Assembly: GCF_002021815.1 (NCBI RefSeq)
Contig: NZ_CP019952.1
Coordinates: 1,085,001 to 1,149,000 of the forward strand
Direction of reading: 5' to 3'
From: Pseudomonas parafulva
GTDB taxonomy: Bacteria; Pseudomonadota; Gammaproteobacteria; Pseudomonadales; Pseudomonadaceae
DNA length: 64,000 nt
Of the stretch, positions 9,644 through 17,502 are shown piece after piece. The notes below the pieces were generated by a model that had not been told where the DNA came from, searched no databases, and saw only the letters and a program-made list of their open reading frames with translations. The position numbers were made by a program, and so were the translations under genes. The stretch's first letter is position 1; each line of letters begins with the position of its first letter.

Positions 9644-10544
9644 CCCCGTCGAGGGTGGCGAACGAAGTGTCTTTGGCCGTCAGCAGAAAATCGCGCATAT
9701 AGGGTGCATCTAGCATGTCGGTGCGCACGGCAGCGTAGAGTGTTGCGAACAGGCCTTTTTCGCCCAGGCGCTTGCCTTTGACGTAACCGCGCGAGCTGTA
9801 TTCGTGCAAGGCCCAATGGGGCATGCCGCACACGCCGCGGCCGCTGGCCACCAACTGCATCATCATGACCGTAAGCTCCGAGGTGCGTACGGCCGCAGGC
9901 TCGATGTCGGCTGGCTCCAGGAAGCGGGTGAAGATGTCCAGACGGTCACGCTCCACCGGATAGGTGATCAGGGTCTGGTCCGCCAGGTCCTGGGGCACCA
10001 TGTAGGGTTTGCTGGCCAACGGATGTTGGTTGGCCACCGCCAGCATGGCTTCGTAGGTGAACAGGGGAACGTAGGTAATGCCGGCCAAGTCCAGGGGATC
10101 GGAGGTCACCACCAGGTCCAGGTCACCACGGGCCAAGGCGGGCAGGGGCGCGAACGCGAAGCCTGAGGCCAGGTCCAGTTCCACTTCAGGCCAGGCATCA
10201 CGGAACTGATCGATGGTGGGCATCAGCCACTGGAAGCAGCTGTGGCATTCGATAGCCATGTGCAAGCGACCGGCAGTGCCGCCGGCCAGTCTGGCGATAT
10301 CCCGCTCGGCGCCACGCAGCAGGGGGAGCGTGGCGTCGGCCAGTTGCAGCAGGCGCAGCCCTGCGCTGGTGAAGCGAATGGGCTTGCTCTTGCGCACGAA
10401 CAACGTCAGGCCCAGGCGCTCTTCCAGTTCCTTGAACTGGTGGGACAAGGCCGACTGGGTCAGGTGCAGCCGCTCGGCCGCTTCGACCAGGCTGTCTGCT
10501 TCACGCAGGGCATGAAGGGTTTTCAGGTGGCGGATCTCCAGCAC
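9627..10544 (-). CDS. metR: LysR-family regulator MetR
   Basis: Transcription factor of methionine biosynthesis, which in enterobacteria uses homocysteine as coactivator. At 305 residues it has the LysR layout: N-terminal winged helix-turn-helix (LTQSALSHQFKELEERLG, about residues 29-46) and a periplasmic-binding-like effector domain. Similarity to E. coli MetR as I remember it runs the whole length, including MLEIRHLKTLHAL, FVRKSKP, IECHSCFQWL, ARGDLDLVVTSD and LYAAVR, which sets it apart from other LysR proteins. Upstream, TGAGGG at 10566-10571 and CCCTCA at 10594-10599 form an inverted repeat that may be part of its own control region. No met gene lies beside it here. Confidence 0.9.
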   Translation of the reverse strand: MLEIRHLKTLHALREADSLVEAAERLHLTQSALSHQFKELEERLGLTLFVRKSKPIRFTSAGLRLLQLADATLPLLRGAERDIARLAGGTAGRLHMAIECHSCFQWLMPTIDQFRDAWPEVELDLASGFAFAPLPALARGDLDLVVTSDPLDLAGITYVPLFTYEAMLAVANQHPLASKPYMVPQDLADQTLITYPVERDRLDIFTRFLEPADIEPAAVRTSELTVMMMQLVASGRGVCGMPHWALHEYSSRGYVKGKRLGEKGLFATLYAAVRTDMLDAPYMRDFLLTAKDTSFATLDGVSAVR

Positions 10545-10661
10545 AGCTAACTCCGAGGGTAGGGCTGAGGGTAAACATCTTGGAGTTGAGTTTCCCTCAT
10601 GTTACCGCCGCTGTCGACTGTGCCTTGCCCATTGACTGATCTATTGCGGCGCCTCGGTCCA

Positions 10662-11990
10662 TCAACCCAGACCGTATTTCTTGACCTTGTCGAACAACGT
10701 GGTCTTCGCCATGCCCAGCTCCTGGCTGGCCTGGCTCAGGTTGCCCCCGGTGCGCTGCAAGGCGTCACTGAGCAGGTTGCGCTCGAAGGCCTCCACGGCC
10801 TCGGCAAAGCCCAGCCCTTGGCTGCTGGTGCCCGTGGGGCCTTTCTTGAACGCGGGCAGCCCTAGTGCATAGCGTTCGGCCACATTGCGCAGTTCGCGCA
10901 CGTTGCCTGGCCAGTCATGGGCCATCAGCCGTGACAGCGTCTGGCTGTCCAGGGTGGGCGTCTCCCGGTCGAACCGCAGCGCCGATTGCTGCAGGAAGTG
11001 CTCGAACAGCTGCAGGATGTCTTCGCGGCGTTCGCGCAGCGGTGGCAGTTCGAGGGTCACCACGTTCAGGCGGTAATACAGGTCGCTGCGAAACTGCCCG
11101 CTCTGACCCAGGCTGTCGAGGTCGGCCTTGGTCGCCGCGATGAGCCGGCAATCCACTGGAATGCTCTGGTTCGAGCCGAGCCGTTCCAGGGTGCGCTCCT
11201 GGAGCACCCGCAACAGTTTGATCTGAAGGTTGATCGGCATGCTTTCCACTTCATCGAGAAACAGCGTGCCGCCGTTGGCGTGCTCGATCTTGCCGATACG
11301 CCGTTTGCCAGCACCGGTGAAGGCGTTGGCTTCATGGCCAAATATCTCGCTTTCGAACAGGTTCTCGGGCAGGCCACCGCAATTCAATGCCACGAAGGGC
11401 TGGCCCTGGCGACGGCTGAAGTCATGCAGGCAGCGGGCCACCAGTTCCTTGCCGGTGCCTGTCTCACCCTCGATCAGCACATTGGCGGAGGTATCGGCCA
11501 CGTTGGCGATCAGTTCGCGTAGGTGCTGCATGGCGGGCGAACGACCGATGATGCGCCCCTCCAGGCTGCTCTGCCCGGCAAGCTGGCGGCGCAGCGCCGA
11601 GACTTCACGGGACAGGCCGCGTTGCTCGAGCGCACGGCGCACCACATCGACCAGCCGCTCGGGAGAGAAGGGCTTTTCCATGAAGTCATACGCGCCGTTG
11701 CGCATGGCGCCGACGGCCATGTCGATATCACCGTGCCCGGTGATCAATACCACCGGCAGGCTGCGGTCGCGCGCCTTGAGACGGTTGAGCAGTTCCAGGC
11801 CGTCGATACCCGGCAAGCGAATGTCGCTGACCACGATGCCGGCAAAGTCATCGCCAATGCGCTCGAGCGCCTGTTCGGCACTGCCTACGCCTTCGCAACC
11901 GATGTCCTCCAGCGCCAGTGCCTGCTGGCACCCAAGAAGGACATGGGGGTCGTCTTCGACGATCAGAACGGTAAGGGGCGCTTGGGTCAT
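10662..11990 (-). CDS. aauR: Sigma-54-dependent response regulator AauR
   Basis: NtrC/DctD-type activator that opens sigma-54 promoters in response to AauS, controlling uptake and use of glutamate, aspartate and their amides in P. putida. At 442 residues it has a receiver domain with phospho-acceptor Asp56 (acidic pocket Glu12-Asp13-Asp14), a central AAA+ domain with GETGTGKE and a Fis-type helix-turn-helix at the C-terminus ([20 protein letters not shown]). Its start overlaps the aauS stop by 4 bases, so the two are translated together. Odd point: the sigma-54 contact loop, normally GAFTGA, reads NAFTGA at residues 222-227. DctD is the nearest alternative name; the gene order next to aatPMQJ favours AauR. 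Confidence 0.9.
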   Translation of the reverse strand: MTQAPLTVLIVEDDPHVLLGCQQALALEDIGCEGVGSAEQALERIGDDFAGIVVSDIRLPGIDGLELLNRLKARDRSLPVVLITGHGDIDMAVGAMRNGAYDFMEKPFSPERLVDVVRRALEQRGLSREVSALRRQLAGQSSLEGRIIGRSPAMQHLRELIANVADTSANVLIEGETGTGKELVARCLHDFSRRQGQPFVALNCGGLPENLFESEIFGHEANAFTGAGKRRIGKIEHANGGTLFLDEVESMPINLQIKLLRVLQERTLERLGSNQSIPVDCRLIAATKADLDSLGQSGQFRSDLYYRLNVVTLELPPLRERREDILQLFEHFLQQSALRFDRETPTLDSQTLSRLMAHDWPGNVRELRNVAERYALGLPAFKKGPTGTSSQGLGFAEAVEAFERNLLSDALQRTGGNLSQASQELGMAKTTLFDKVKKYGLG

Positions 11991-13894
11991 GGAGAGTCTG
12001 CCGATTCGCTGGGGGTGGAGGCCAAGGGCAGGATCAGCACGAAAGCTGTGCCGCCGCTGGCAGGGTGCTCGACACTGAGGCTGCCCTTGGCGGCCGCAGC
12101 AAGGCTAGCCGAGAGGGTCAGGCCCAGGCCAAGGCCATTGTCGCCCGGCTTGGTGGTGAAGAACGGTTCGAAAAGATGCTTGCGTGCCTCTGGATCGATG
12201 CCATGGCCGTTGTCGCGCACCTGCAAGCGGTATTTATCCCCCTGCAGTTCGCCTTCGAGCCACAAGGCCGGTTGGGGCTGGACAGCCATGGCATCCAGGG
12301 CGTTGCCGATGAGGTTGACCAGGATCTGCTCCAGCCGGGTCTGGTCGATGGCCAACTGCAGGTCCTGGTAATGGCGGTGCACCTGCAGGTGGCTGCTGTT
12401 GATCCGTTCTGCCAGCACCTGCAGGCTGGCTTCGACCGCCTTGGCCACCGCGGCCTGGCCGCTGTCGTCACTGCGTCGGGCGAATGAACGCAGGCTGGCG
12501 GTGATGCGGCCCATGCGGTCGACCAGGCCATTGATGGTACGCAGATTGGTACTGGCGGTCTCCAGTGCGCCGCGTTCGATGAACCGAACGGTGTTGCCCG
12601 ACAAGGTACGCAGCGCCGCCAAGGGTTGATTGAGTTCGTGGGCGATACTGGTGGACATCTGTCCGATGGCTGCCAGCTTGCCAGCCTGAACCAGTTCGTC
12701 TTGCGCCTGGCGTAGGGTCTGCTCGGCATGACGGCGCTCGCGTATCTGCCCCTTGAGCCGTTCGTTGCTGGCCCGCAGGTCGGCCGTACGCTCGGCGATG
12801 CGGCGCTCGAGCTGGCTATTGGCTTGCTCCAGCGCCTCGCGGGCTGCCAGGCGGGTAGCGATGACTTTGCGTCGCTCGTTCCAGGCGATGCCCAGAATGG
12901 TCAGCAAGGCAAACGCCACACCGACCAGGATGCCCTGCACCATGGATTCGCGACGCAGATCCTGAAGCGGCGTGAGCAGCGTAAAGTGCCAGGGTGTATC
13001 GACCAGACGACGTGTCTGGGCCAGGTAGGCCACCTCATCGGGGTTGCCCTGGGCCGTTTCGCTGTTGGCCGGGAAGGTCAGCTTTTCTACCCCGTCGGCC
13101 AGGGTCTCGCGCCCCAGCGGTTGCAGCTCATTGAGCGGCCACCAGTAGTATTGCAGGCTGCGCGCCAGGCGCTCCTTGGTTTGCGGGGTCAGTGGACGCA
13201 CCGATTTGAGGCGTCGAGCCGGATCGCTGGAAAGAATGATGATCCCGTTCTCGTCGCTGACGAACGCTTCCAGGCGGGCCCGCTGCCAACGTTCCTCCAG
13301 GGTATCGAGACGCACCTTGATCACGGCAACGCCGATGATTTTGCCGTGCTCCTCAAGCCCGTGGGCCAAGTAGTAGCCAGCTTCGCCCGTGGTGCTGCCG
13401 ATGCCGTAGAAGCGCCCGGGTTCGCCACGCACGGCGGTCTGGAAATACGCGCGAAACGACAGGTCCTCGCCCAGGAACGAGTCGGTATCGCGCCAGTTGC
13501 TGGTGGCCTGCACCCGCCCTTGGGTATCGAGCACGAAGATCGCGCGGCTGCGGCTGCGCCGGTTGAGGCCTTCGAGGTATTCGTTGACGGTTTGCCGTGA
13601 GCCACCATCAGGGTCTGTCAGCAGGTGCGACACGCTGTCTTCGAGTTCCAGCAGGCTGGGAAGGTAGGTGTACTTGCTGATTTCGCTCTCGACCGTACGC
13701 GCATGCAATTCCAACTGGCGCTCGCCATTTTCACTGAGCACGCGTATGCCGTTGCTCTCGCTGATCAGGAACCCGGCCATGCCCAGCCCGATCATCAGCA
13801 GGATGATCAGCGGGGGTAACAGCAGTTGGCGAACAAGGCGGGCTTTCACGGCAGGCTTGGCAGGTAACAGGAGCGAGGGGTCGCATTTCATCAC
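11987..13894 (-). CDS. aauS: Sensor histidine kinase AauS
   Basis: Inner-membrane sensor of the Aau two-component system, which detects acidic amino acids and phosphorylates AauR. The 635 residues hold TM1 near 22-44, a large periplasmic Cache-type domain, TM2 near 310-330 (GILVGVAFALLTILG), a coiled-coil linker rich in Glu/Arg/Gln, the H-box SIAHELNQPL with His419, and an ATPase domain with N-box NLIGNALDAM and glycine boxes DNGHGID and GLGLGL. The architecture is that of DctB. The start is the first of two ATGs, with GAGG seven bases upstream. It sits downstream of aatP in the same direction, so the operon encodes both transporter and its regulators. Confidence 0.9.
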   Translation of the reverse strand: MMKCDPSLLLPAKPAVKARLVRQLLLPPLIILLMIGLGMAGFLISESNGIRVLSENGERQLELHARTVESEISKYTYLPSLLELEDSVSHLLTDPDGGSRQTVNEYLEGLNRRSRSRAIFVLDTQGRVQATSNWRDTDSFLGEDLSFRAYFQTAVRGEPGRFYGIGSTTGEAGYYLAHGLEEHGKIIGVAVIKVRLDTLEERWQRARLEAFVSDENGIIILSSDPARRLKSVRPLTPQTKERLARSLQYYWWPLNELQPLGRETLADGVEKLTFPANSETAQGNPDEVAYLAQTRRLVDTPWHFTLLTPLQDLRRESMVQGILVGVAFALLTILGIAWNERRKVIATRLAAREALEQANSQLERRIAERTADLRASNERLKGQIRERRHAEQTLRQAQDELVQAGKLAAIGQMSTSIAHELNQPLAALRTLSGNTVRFIERGALETASTNLRTINGLVDRMGRITASLRSFARRSDDSGQAAVAKAVEASLQVLAERINSSHLQVHRHYQDLQLAIDQTRLEQILVNLIGNALDAMAVQPQPALWLEGELQGDKYRLQVRDNGHGIDPEARKHLFEPFFTTKPGDNGLGLGLTLSASLAAAAKGSLSVEHPASGGTAFVLILPLASTPSESADSP

Positions 13895-13915
13895 AGTGAC
13901 CTCGTCACGGCCAGC

Positions 13916-13942
13916 GCCCGCTGCCCGGAAGGGCGGCGGGGC
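13916..13942 (-). terminator. GC-rich hairpin between aatP and aauS
   Basis: GCCCGCTGCCC, a GGAA loop and GGGCGGCGGGGC form a strong imperfect stem in the 70-base gap between the aatP stop and the aauS start. There is no U-tract, so full rho-independent termination is unlikely; it may lower readthrough into aauSR or protect the upstream mRNA end. Confidence 0.4.
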
Positions 13943-13964
13943 CGAGCGGCTCGATGAGGCAGGA

Positions 13965-14699
13965 TCAGTGCTGAAGGATCTTGCTCAGGAAGTGCTGGGT
14001 GCGTTCGTGACGGCCTTCGGGGTTGCCGAAGAAGTCTTCCTTCTGGCAATCCTCGATGATGTGCCCCTTGTCCATGAATATCACGCGGTTGGCCACTTTG
14101 CGGGCAAAGCCCATTTCGTGGGTCACGCACATCATGGTCATGCCTTCGTGGGCAAGCTCGACCATCACGTCCAGCACTTCGTTGACCATCTCCGGGTCCA
14201 GGGCCGAGGTGGGCTCGTCGAACAGCATGACGATCGGGTCCATGGACAATGCTCGCGCAATGGCGACCCGTTGCTGCTGGCCGCCGGACAACTGCCCGGG
14301 GTGCTTCTTGGCGTGGGCACTCAAGCCGACGCGGTCGAGCAGGGCCAGGCCCTTCTTGGTGGCTTCGGCTTCACTGCGGCCCAATACCTTGCGCTGGGCA
14401 ATGGTCAGGTTTTCGGTGATGGTCAGGTGGGGGAACAGCTCGAAATGCTGGAAGACCATGCCCACGCGCGAGCGCAGTTTGGGCAGGTTGGTCTTGGAAT
14501 CGGCGATCGAAGTGCCGTCGACCACGATGTCACCTTTCTGGAAAGGCTCCAGCGCGTTCACACACTTGATCAGGGTGGACTTGCCCGACCCCGAAGGCCC
14601 GCACACCACCACCACCTCACCTTTCTTGACCTCGGTGCTGCAGTCGGTCAGCACCTGGAAGTCCCCGTACCACTTGTTGACGTTCTTGATGGAAATCAT
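13965..14699 (-). CDS. aatP: Acidic amino acid ABC transporter ATPase AatP
   Basis: ATP-hydrolysing subunit of the glutamate/aspartate importer. The 244 residues carry Walker A (GPSGSGKST), the Q-loop ([10 protein letters not shown]), signature [15 protein letters not shown], Walker B with [15 protein letters not shown] and the switch His in CVTHEMGFA, all typical of polar amino acid transport ATPases (GltL/GlnQ type). The ATG at 14699 overlaps the aatM stop by 4 bases, which supports translational coupling and rules out the longer in-frame start. The name follows the conserved P. putida aatJQMP order. Confidence 0.92.
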   Translation of the reverse strand: MISIKNVNKWYGDFQVLTDCSTEVKKGEVVVVCGPSGSGKSTLIKCVNALEPFQKGDIVVDGTSIADSKTNLPKLRSRVGMVFQHFELFPHLTITENLTIAQRKVLGRSEAEATKKGLALLDRVGLSAHAKKHPGQLSGGQQQRVAIARALSMDPIVMLFDEPTSALDPEMVNEVLDVMVELAHEGMTMMCVTHEMGFARKVANRVIFMDKGHIIEDCQKEDFFGNPEGRHERTQHFLSKILQH

Positions 14700-15367
14700 A
14701 CGGTGATCCTTTTTTGCAGGCGCTTGACCAGCCACGAAGCGGAGAAGCTGATAATGAAGTACACGACGCCGGCGAAGATCAGGAACTCATGGGAGCGCCC
14801 GATGATGTCGCCGTTGGAGCGTGCCGAGTTGAGGAAGTCGACCAGGCCTACCGTGTAGACCAGGGACGTGTCCTGGAACAGGATGATGCTTTGCTGCAGC
14901 AGCAAGGGCGTCATCTTGCGGAAGGCCTGGGGCAGGATGATCAGGCGCATGGTCTGGCCATAAGTCATGCCCAATGCCTGGGCCGCGCCCATCTGGCCCT
15001 TGGAGATCGATTGCACACCGGCACGCACGATTTCGCAGAAATAGGCCGCCTCGAACATCATGAAGGCGACCACGCAGGAGGTGAAGGCCCCCACCGGCGT
15101 GTCCTGCCCGGTGATCCAGCGCAGCACGAACGGCACCGCCAGGTAGAACCAGGTGATCACCAGCAACAAGGGGATCGAGCGGAAATAGTTGACGTAGGCG
15201 CCGGCCAACCTGGACAGCAGTTTATTCGACGACAGGCGCATCAGCGCCAGCAGGGTGCCCAGCACGATGCCGCCGATGACGCCCATCACCATCAGTTGCA
15301 GGGTCATGGCCATGCCATCCCAAAGGGCGGGCAGGGCGGGGATGATTTCGCTGAAATCCAGGTCCAT
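14696..15367 (-). CDS. aatM: Acidic amino acid ABC transporter permease AatM
   Basis: One of two inner-membrane permease subunits that form the translocation path for glutamate and aspartate. The 223 residues contain a His/Glu/Gln-family permease domain with about five membrane helices. The conserved ATPase-docking loop is visible as [23 protein letters not shown]. Its ATG directly follows the aatQ stop codon (TAAATG) and its own stop overlaps aatP. GltK is the enterobacterial equivalent. Confidence 0.92.
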   Translation of the reverse strand: MDLDFSEIIPALPALWDGMAMTLQLMVMGVIGGIVLGTLLALMRLSSNKLLSRLAGAYVNYFRSIPLLLVITWFYLAVPFVLRWITGQDTPVGAFTSCVVAFMMFEAAYFCEIVRAGVQSISKGQMGAAQALGMTYGQTMRLIILPQAFRKMTPLLLQQSIILFQDTSLVYTVGLVDFLNSARSNGDIIGRSHEFLIFAGVVYFIISFSASWLVKRLQKRITV

Positions 15368-16114
15368 TTACTTGCCCCCTACAGAGATCAGGCCAGGTAC
15401 CGCCACTTTCTTTTCGACGACGCGCATGAGCAGCATCAGGCCCATGTTGAGGGTGAAGTAGATCAACGTGGCCAAGGTGAACGCTTCAAACAGGTTGGCC
15501 GAGAACTCGGCGGTCTGCTTGGTTTGCGCCAGCAGTTCCATCAGGCCGATCAACGAAGCCACCGAGGAGTTCTTGAACACGTTCAAGAATTCGGAGGTGA
15601 GTGGCGGGATGATGATGCGGAAGGCCTGTGGTAGCAGCACATTGGTGTAGATCTGCGACAGGCTGAAGCCCATCGCCCGCGCTGCCGATTCCTGGCCACG
15701 TGGCAGGGCCTGGATGCCGGTGCGAACCTGCTCGCACACCCGTGCGGCGGTGAACAGGCCCAGGCACACGACCACACTGATCAAGGCCGACGTGGTCGGG
15801 TTCAAGTCCTGCTTGAACCATTCCTGCAGCCCCTCTGGCAGCAGGTCCGGCACCAGGAAGTACCAGATGAACAGCTGCACCAGCAAAGGCACGTTGCGGA
15901 ACAGCTCGACGTAAGCGGTGGCGATACCGGAAACGAGCCGGTTAGGCACGGTACGCATCACGCCCAGGATCGATCCCAGCAGCAAGGCGATGATCCAGGC
16001 GGAAATGGCGATGGCGATGGTCCACCCCAGGCCGGTGATGTACCAGTCCAGATAGGTTTCGCTGCCCACGCCAGTGGACTTGAAGAATACGCCCCAGTCC
16101 CAGTTGTAATTCAT
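15368..16114 (-). CDS. aatQ: Acidic amino acid ABC transporter permease AatQ
   Basis: Second permease subunit, 248 residues. The N-terminus has the MNYNWDWGVF extension typical of GltJ-type proteins, followed by about five membrane helices. The ATPase-contact loop reads RVCEQVRTGIQALPRGQESAARAMG. A heterodimer with AatM is expected. The gene is separated from aatJ by 142 bases that contain two hairpins, a common way of making more binding protein than membrane subunits. Confidence 0.92.
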   Translation of the reverse strand: MNYNWDWGVFFKSTGVGSETYLDWYITGLGWTIAIAISAWIIALLLGSILGVMRTVPNRLVSGIATAYVELFRNVPLLVQLFIWYFLVPDLLPEGLQEWFKQDLNPTTSALISVVVCLGLFTAARVCEQVRTGIQALPRGQESAARAMGFSLSQIYTNVLLPQAFRIIIPPLTSEFLNVFKNSSVASLIGLMELLAQTKQTAEFSANLFEAFTLATLIYFTLNMGLMLLMRVVEKKVAVPGLISVGGK

Positions 16115-16159
16115 CGGGATTTCCCCTCAGACGATTGTTTCACGGGCACCTTCCAGCTT

Positions 16160-16246
16160 CCGAGGGCAAACTGCCCTCGGATGAAAGGTTAGACACTAAC
16201 GGGGAGCCTGCCGGTTTAATTCGCGCCTTGCAGCGCGGCAGGCTCC
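16160..16246 (-). terminator. Tandem hairpins between aatJ and aatQ
   Basis: Two inverted repeats fill this gap: CCGAGGGCA/TGCCCTCGG at 16160-16168 and 16172-16180 with a 3-base loop, and GGAGCCTGCC/GGCAGGCTCC at 16203-16212 and 16237-16246. Neither is followed by a U-tract on the minus strand, so they may act as partial terminators or 3' stabilisers of the aatJ message rather than full terminators. Confidence 0.55.
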
Positions 16247-16256
16247 AGGCTGGGGG

Positions 16257-17174
16257 TCAGGATTTCTTCTCGTCTGCCGCCTTGTCGGTCGGCTCGGCGA
16301 TCAGCTTCTTGAGCTCGTCGCTCATCGGGAATTGCAGGTTCAGGCCTTTTGGCGGGATTGGCTGCTGGAACCACTTGTCGTAGCTCTTGTTGACTTCACC
16401 GGACTTGAAGTAGCCAACGATCGCATCATCCACGGCCTTCTTGAAGGGCTCATCACCCTTGCGCACCATGCAACCGTAGATTTCATAGGATTGCGGCGTA
16501 CCGGTGATGACCCAGTCCGACGGCTTGCGAGCCTTGGCCATTTCGCCAGCCAGCAGCGCGTCATCCATCATGAAGGCCACGGCGCGGCCGCTCTCGAGCA
16601 TGTTGAAGGCTTCACCGTGGTCCTTGGCGGAGATCACGTTCATCTTCATCTGCTTGTCGGCGTTCATGGCCTTGAGAATGCGCTCGGAGGTCGTGCCTGC
16701 GGTAGTCACTACGTTCTTGCCAGCCAGGTCTGCGAAGTCCTTGTAGGCCGGCTGACCGTCTTTGACCTTGGTCAGCAGACGGGTGCCAACCTCGAAGATA
16801 CCCACCGAGAAGCTGACTTGCTGCTGACGCTCGACGTTGTTGGTGGTGGAGCCGCACTCCAGGTCGACGGTGCCGTTCTGCACCAGCGGGATGCGGGTCT
16901 GGGAAGTGACCAGGTTATAGCGGACCTTGATGTCGGTACCCAGTTGCTTCTTCAGGGCCTCGACGACGGCCAGCTGGATGTCGTGGGAATAGCCTACAGG
17001 CTCTGGCTTGCCGGCCAGGTAGGAAAACGGGATGGAGGAGTCGCGGTGGCCCAAGGTGATGGTGCCTGAATCCTTGATCTTCTTCAGGGTGCCGGTGAGT
17101 TCTTCGGCCATGGCCGGCGAAGCGATTACAGCAGCCGCGATGGCGGCGCCCAGCAATTGACGAACGATACGCAT
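16257..17174 (-). CDS. aatJ: Periplasmic glutamate/aspartate-binding protein AatJ
   Basis: Periplasmic receptor that delivers acidic amino acids to AatQM. The ATG at 17174 follows GAGGA and gives 305 residues with a classic signal peptide ending near SPAMA-EE (about residue 22). The mature part is an SBP type 3 domain similar to GltI/DEBP, with GTLKKIKDSGTITLGHRDSSIPFSY near its start and the VDLECGSTTNN segment characteristic of glutamate/aspartate receptors. It is the first gene of the transporter operon and lies downstream of a sigma-54 promoter. Confidence 0.93.
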   Translation of the reverse strand: MRIVRQLLGAAIAAAVIASPAMAEELTGTLKKIKDSGTITLGHRDSSIPFSYLAGKPEPVGYSHDIQLAVVEALKKQLGTDIKVRYNLVTSQTRIPLVQNGTVDLECGSTTNNVERQQQVSFSVGIFEVGTRLLTKVKDGQPAYKDFADLAGKNVVTTAGTTSERILKAMNADKQMKMNVISAKDHGEAFNMLESGRAVAFMMDDALLAGEMAKARKPSDWVITGTPQSYEIYGCMVRKGDEPFKKAVDDAIVGYFKSGEVNKSYDKWFQQPIPPKGLNLQFPMSDELKKLIAEPTDKAADEKKS

Positions 17175-17271
17175 CAAATTTTCCTCGACGTGTTTGTTTT
17201 TTTTATGGAGCCGTTGGCGGACTCTTTCGTTCAACGGATACGGCAGCTGTTGCATCCGGTTGATGGATATG

Positions 17272-17287
17272 AGCAGAAGTCGTGCCA
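17272..17287 (-). promoter_or_regulatory. Sigma-54 (-24/-12) promoter of aatJ
   Basis: Read on the minus strand, TGGCAC, five bases and CTGCT match the sigma-54 consensus TGGCAC-N5-TTGCW with one mismatch. It lies about 100 bases upstream of the aatJ ATG, leaving room for a leader. The operon encodes its own sigma-54 activator (AauR), which makes this placement meaningful. Confidence 0.8.
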
Positions 17288-17363
17288 AGGTCCGTGAAGC
17301 ATGTTAGCCCCGCTGAAAGCGAGGGCGTTAGCCTTGTTCGACTAATTCGAGTTTTTCAACAGA

Positions 17364-17408
17364 GTCGGAAATTCGAATGACCTTCAATTTCATGTTCGGT
17401 TATCCGAA
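17364..17408. promoter_or_regulatory. AauR-type upstream activating sites
   Basis: TTCGGTTATCCGAA at 17395-17408 matches the palindrome TTCGG-N4-CCGAA, which I recall as the AauR target in P. putida. A second, weaker copy (8 of 10 fixed bases) lies at 17364-17377. They sit roughly 80-125 bases upstream of the sigma-54 promoter, the normal distance for an enhancer. No other convincing signal was seen in the 328-base gap between aatJ and the next gene. Confidence 0.7.
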
Positions 17409-17502
17409 TGAGTGTTCATGCTTGTGTACCCAGCCATATGTAACACCTGCCCATGACAGCCCGATGTTCTGCTACGCCGTTTTCCAGACCAGAGGAAGAT
17501 CT

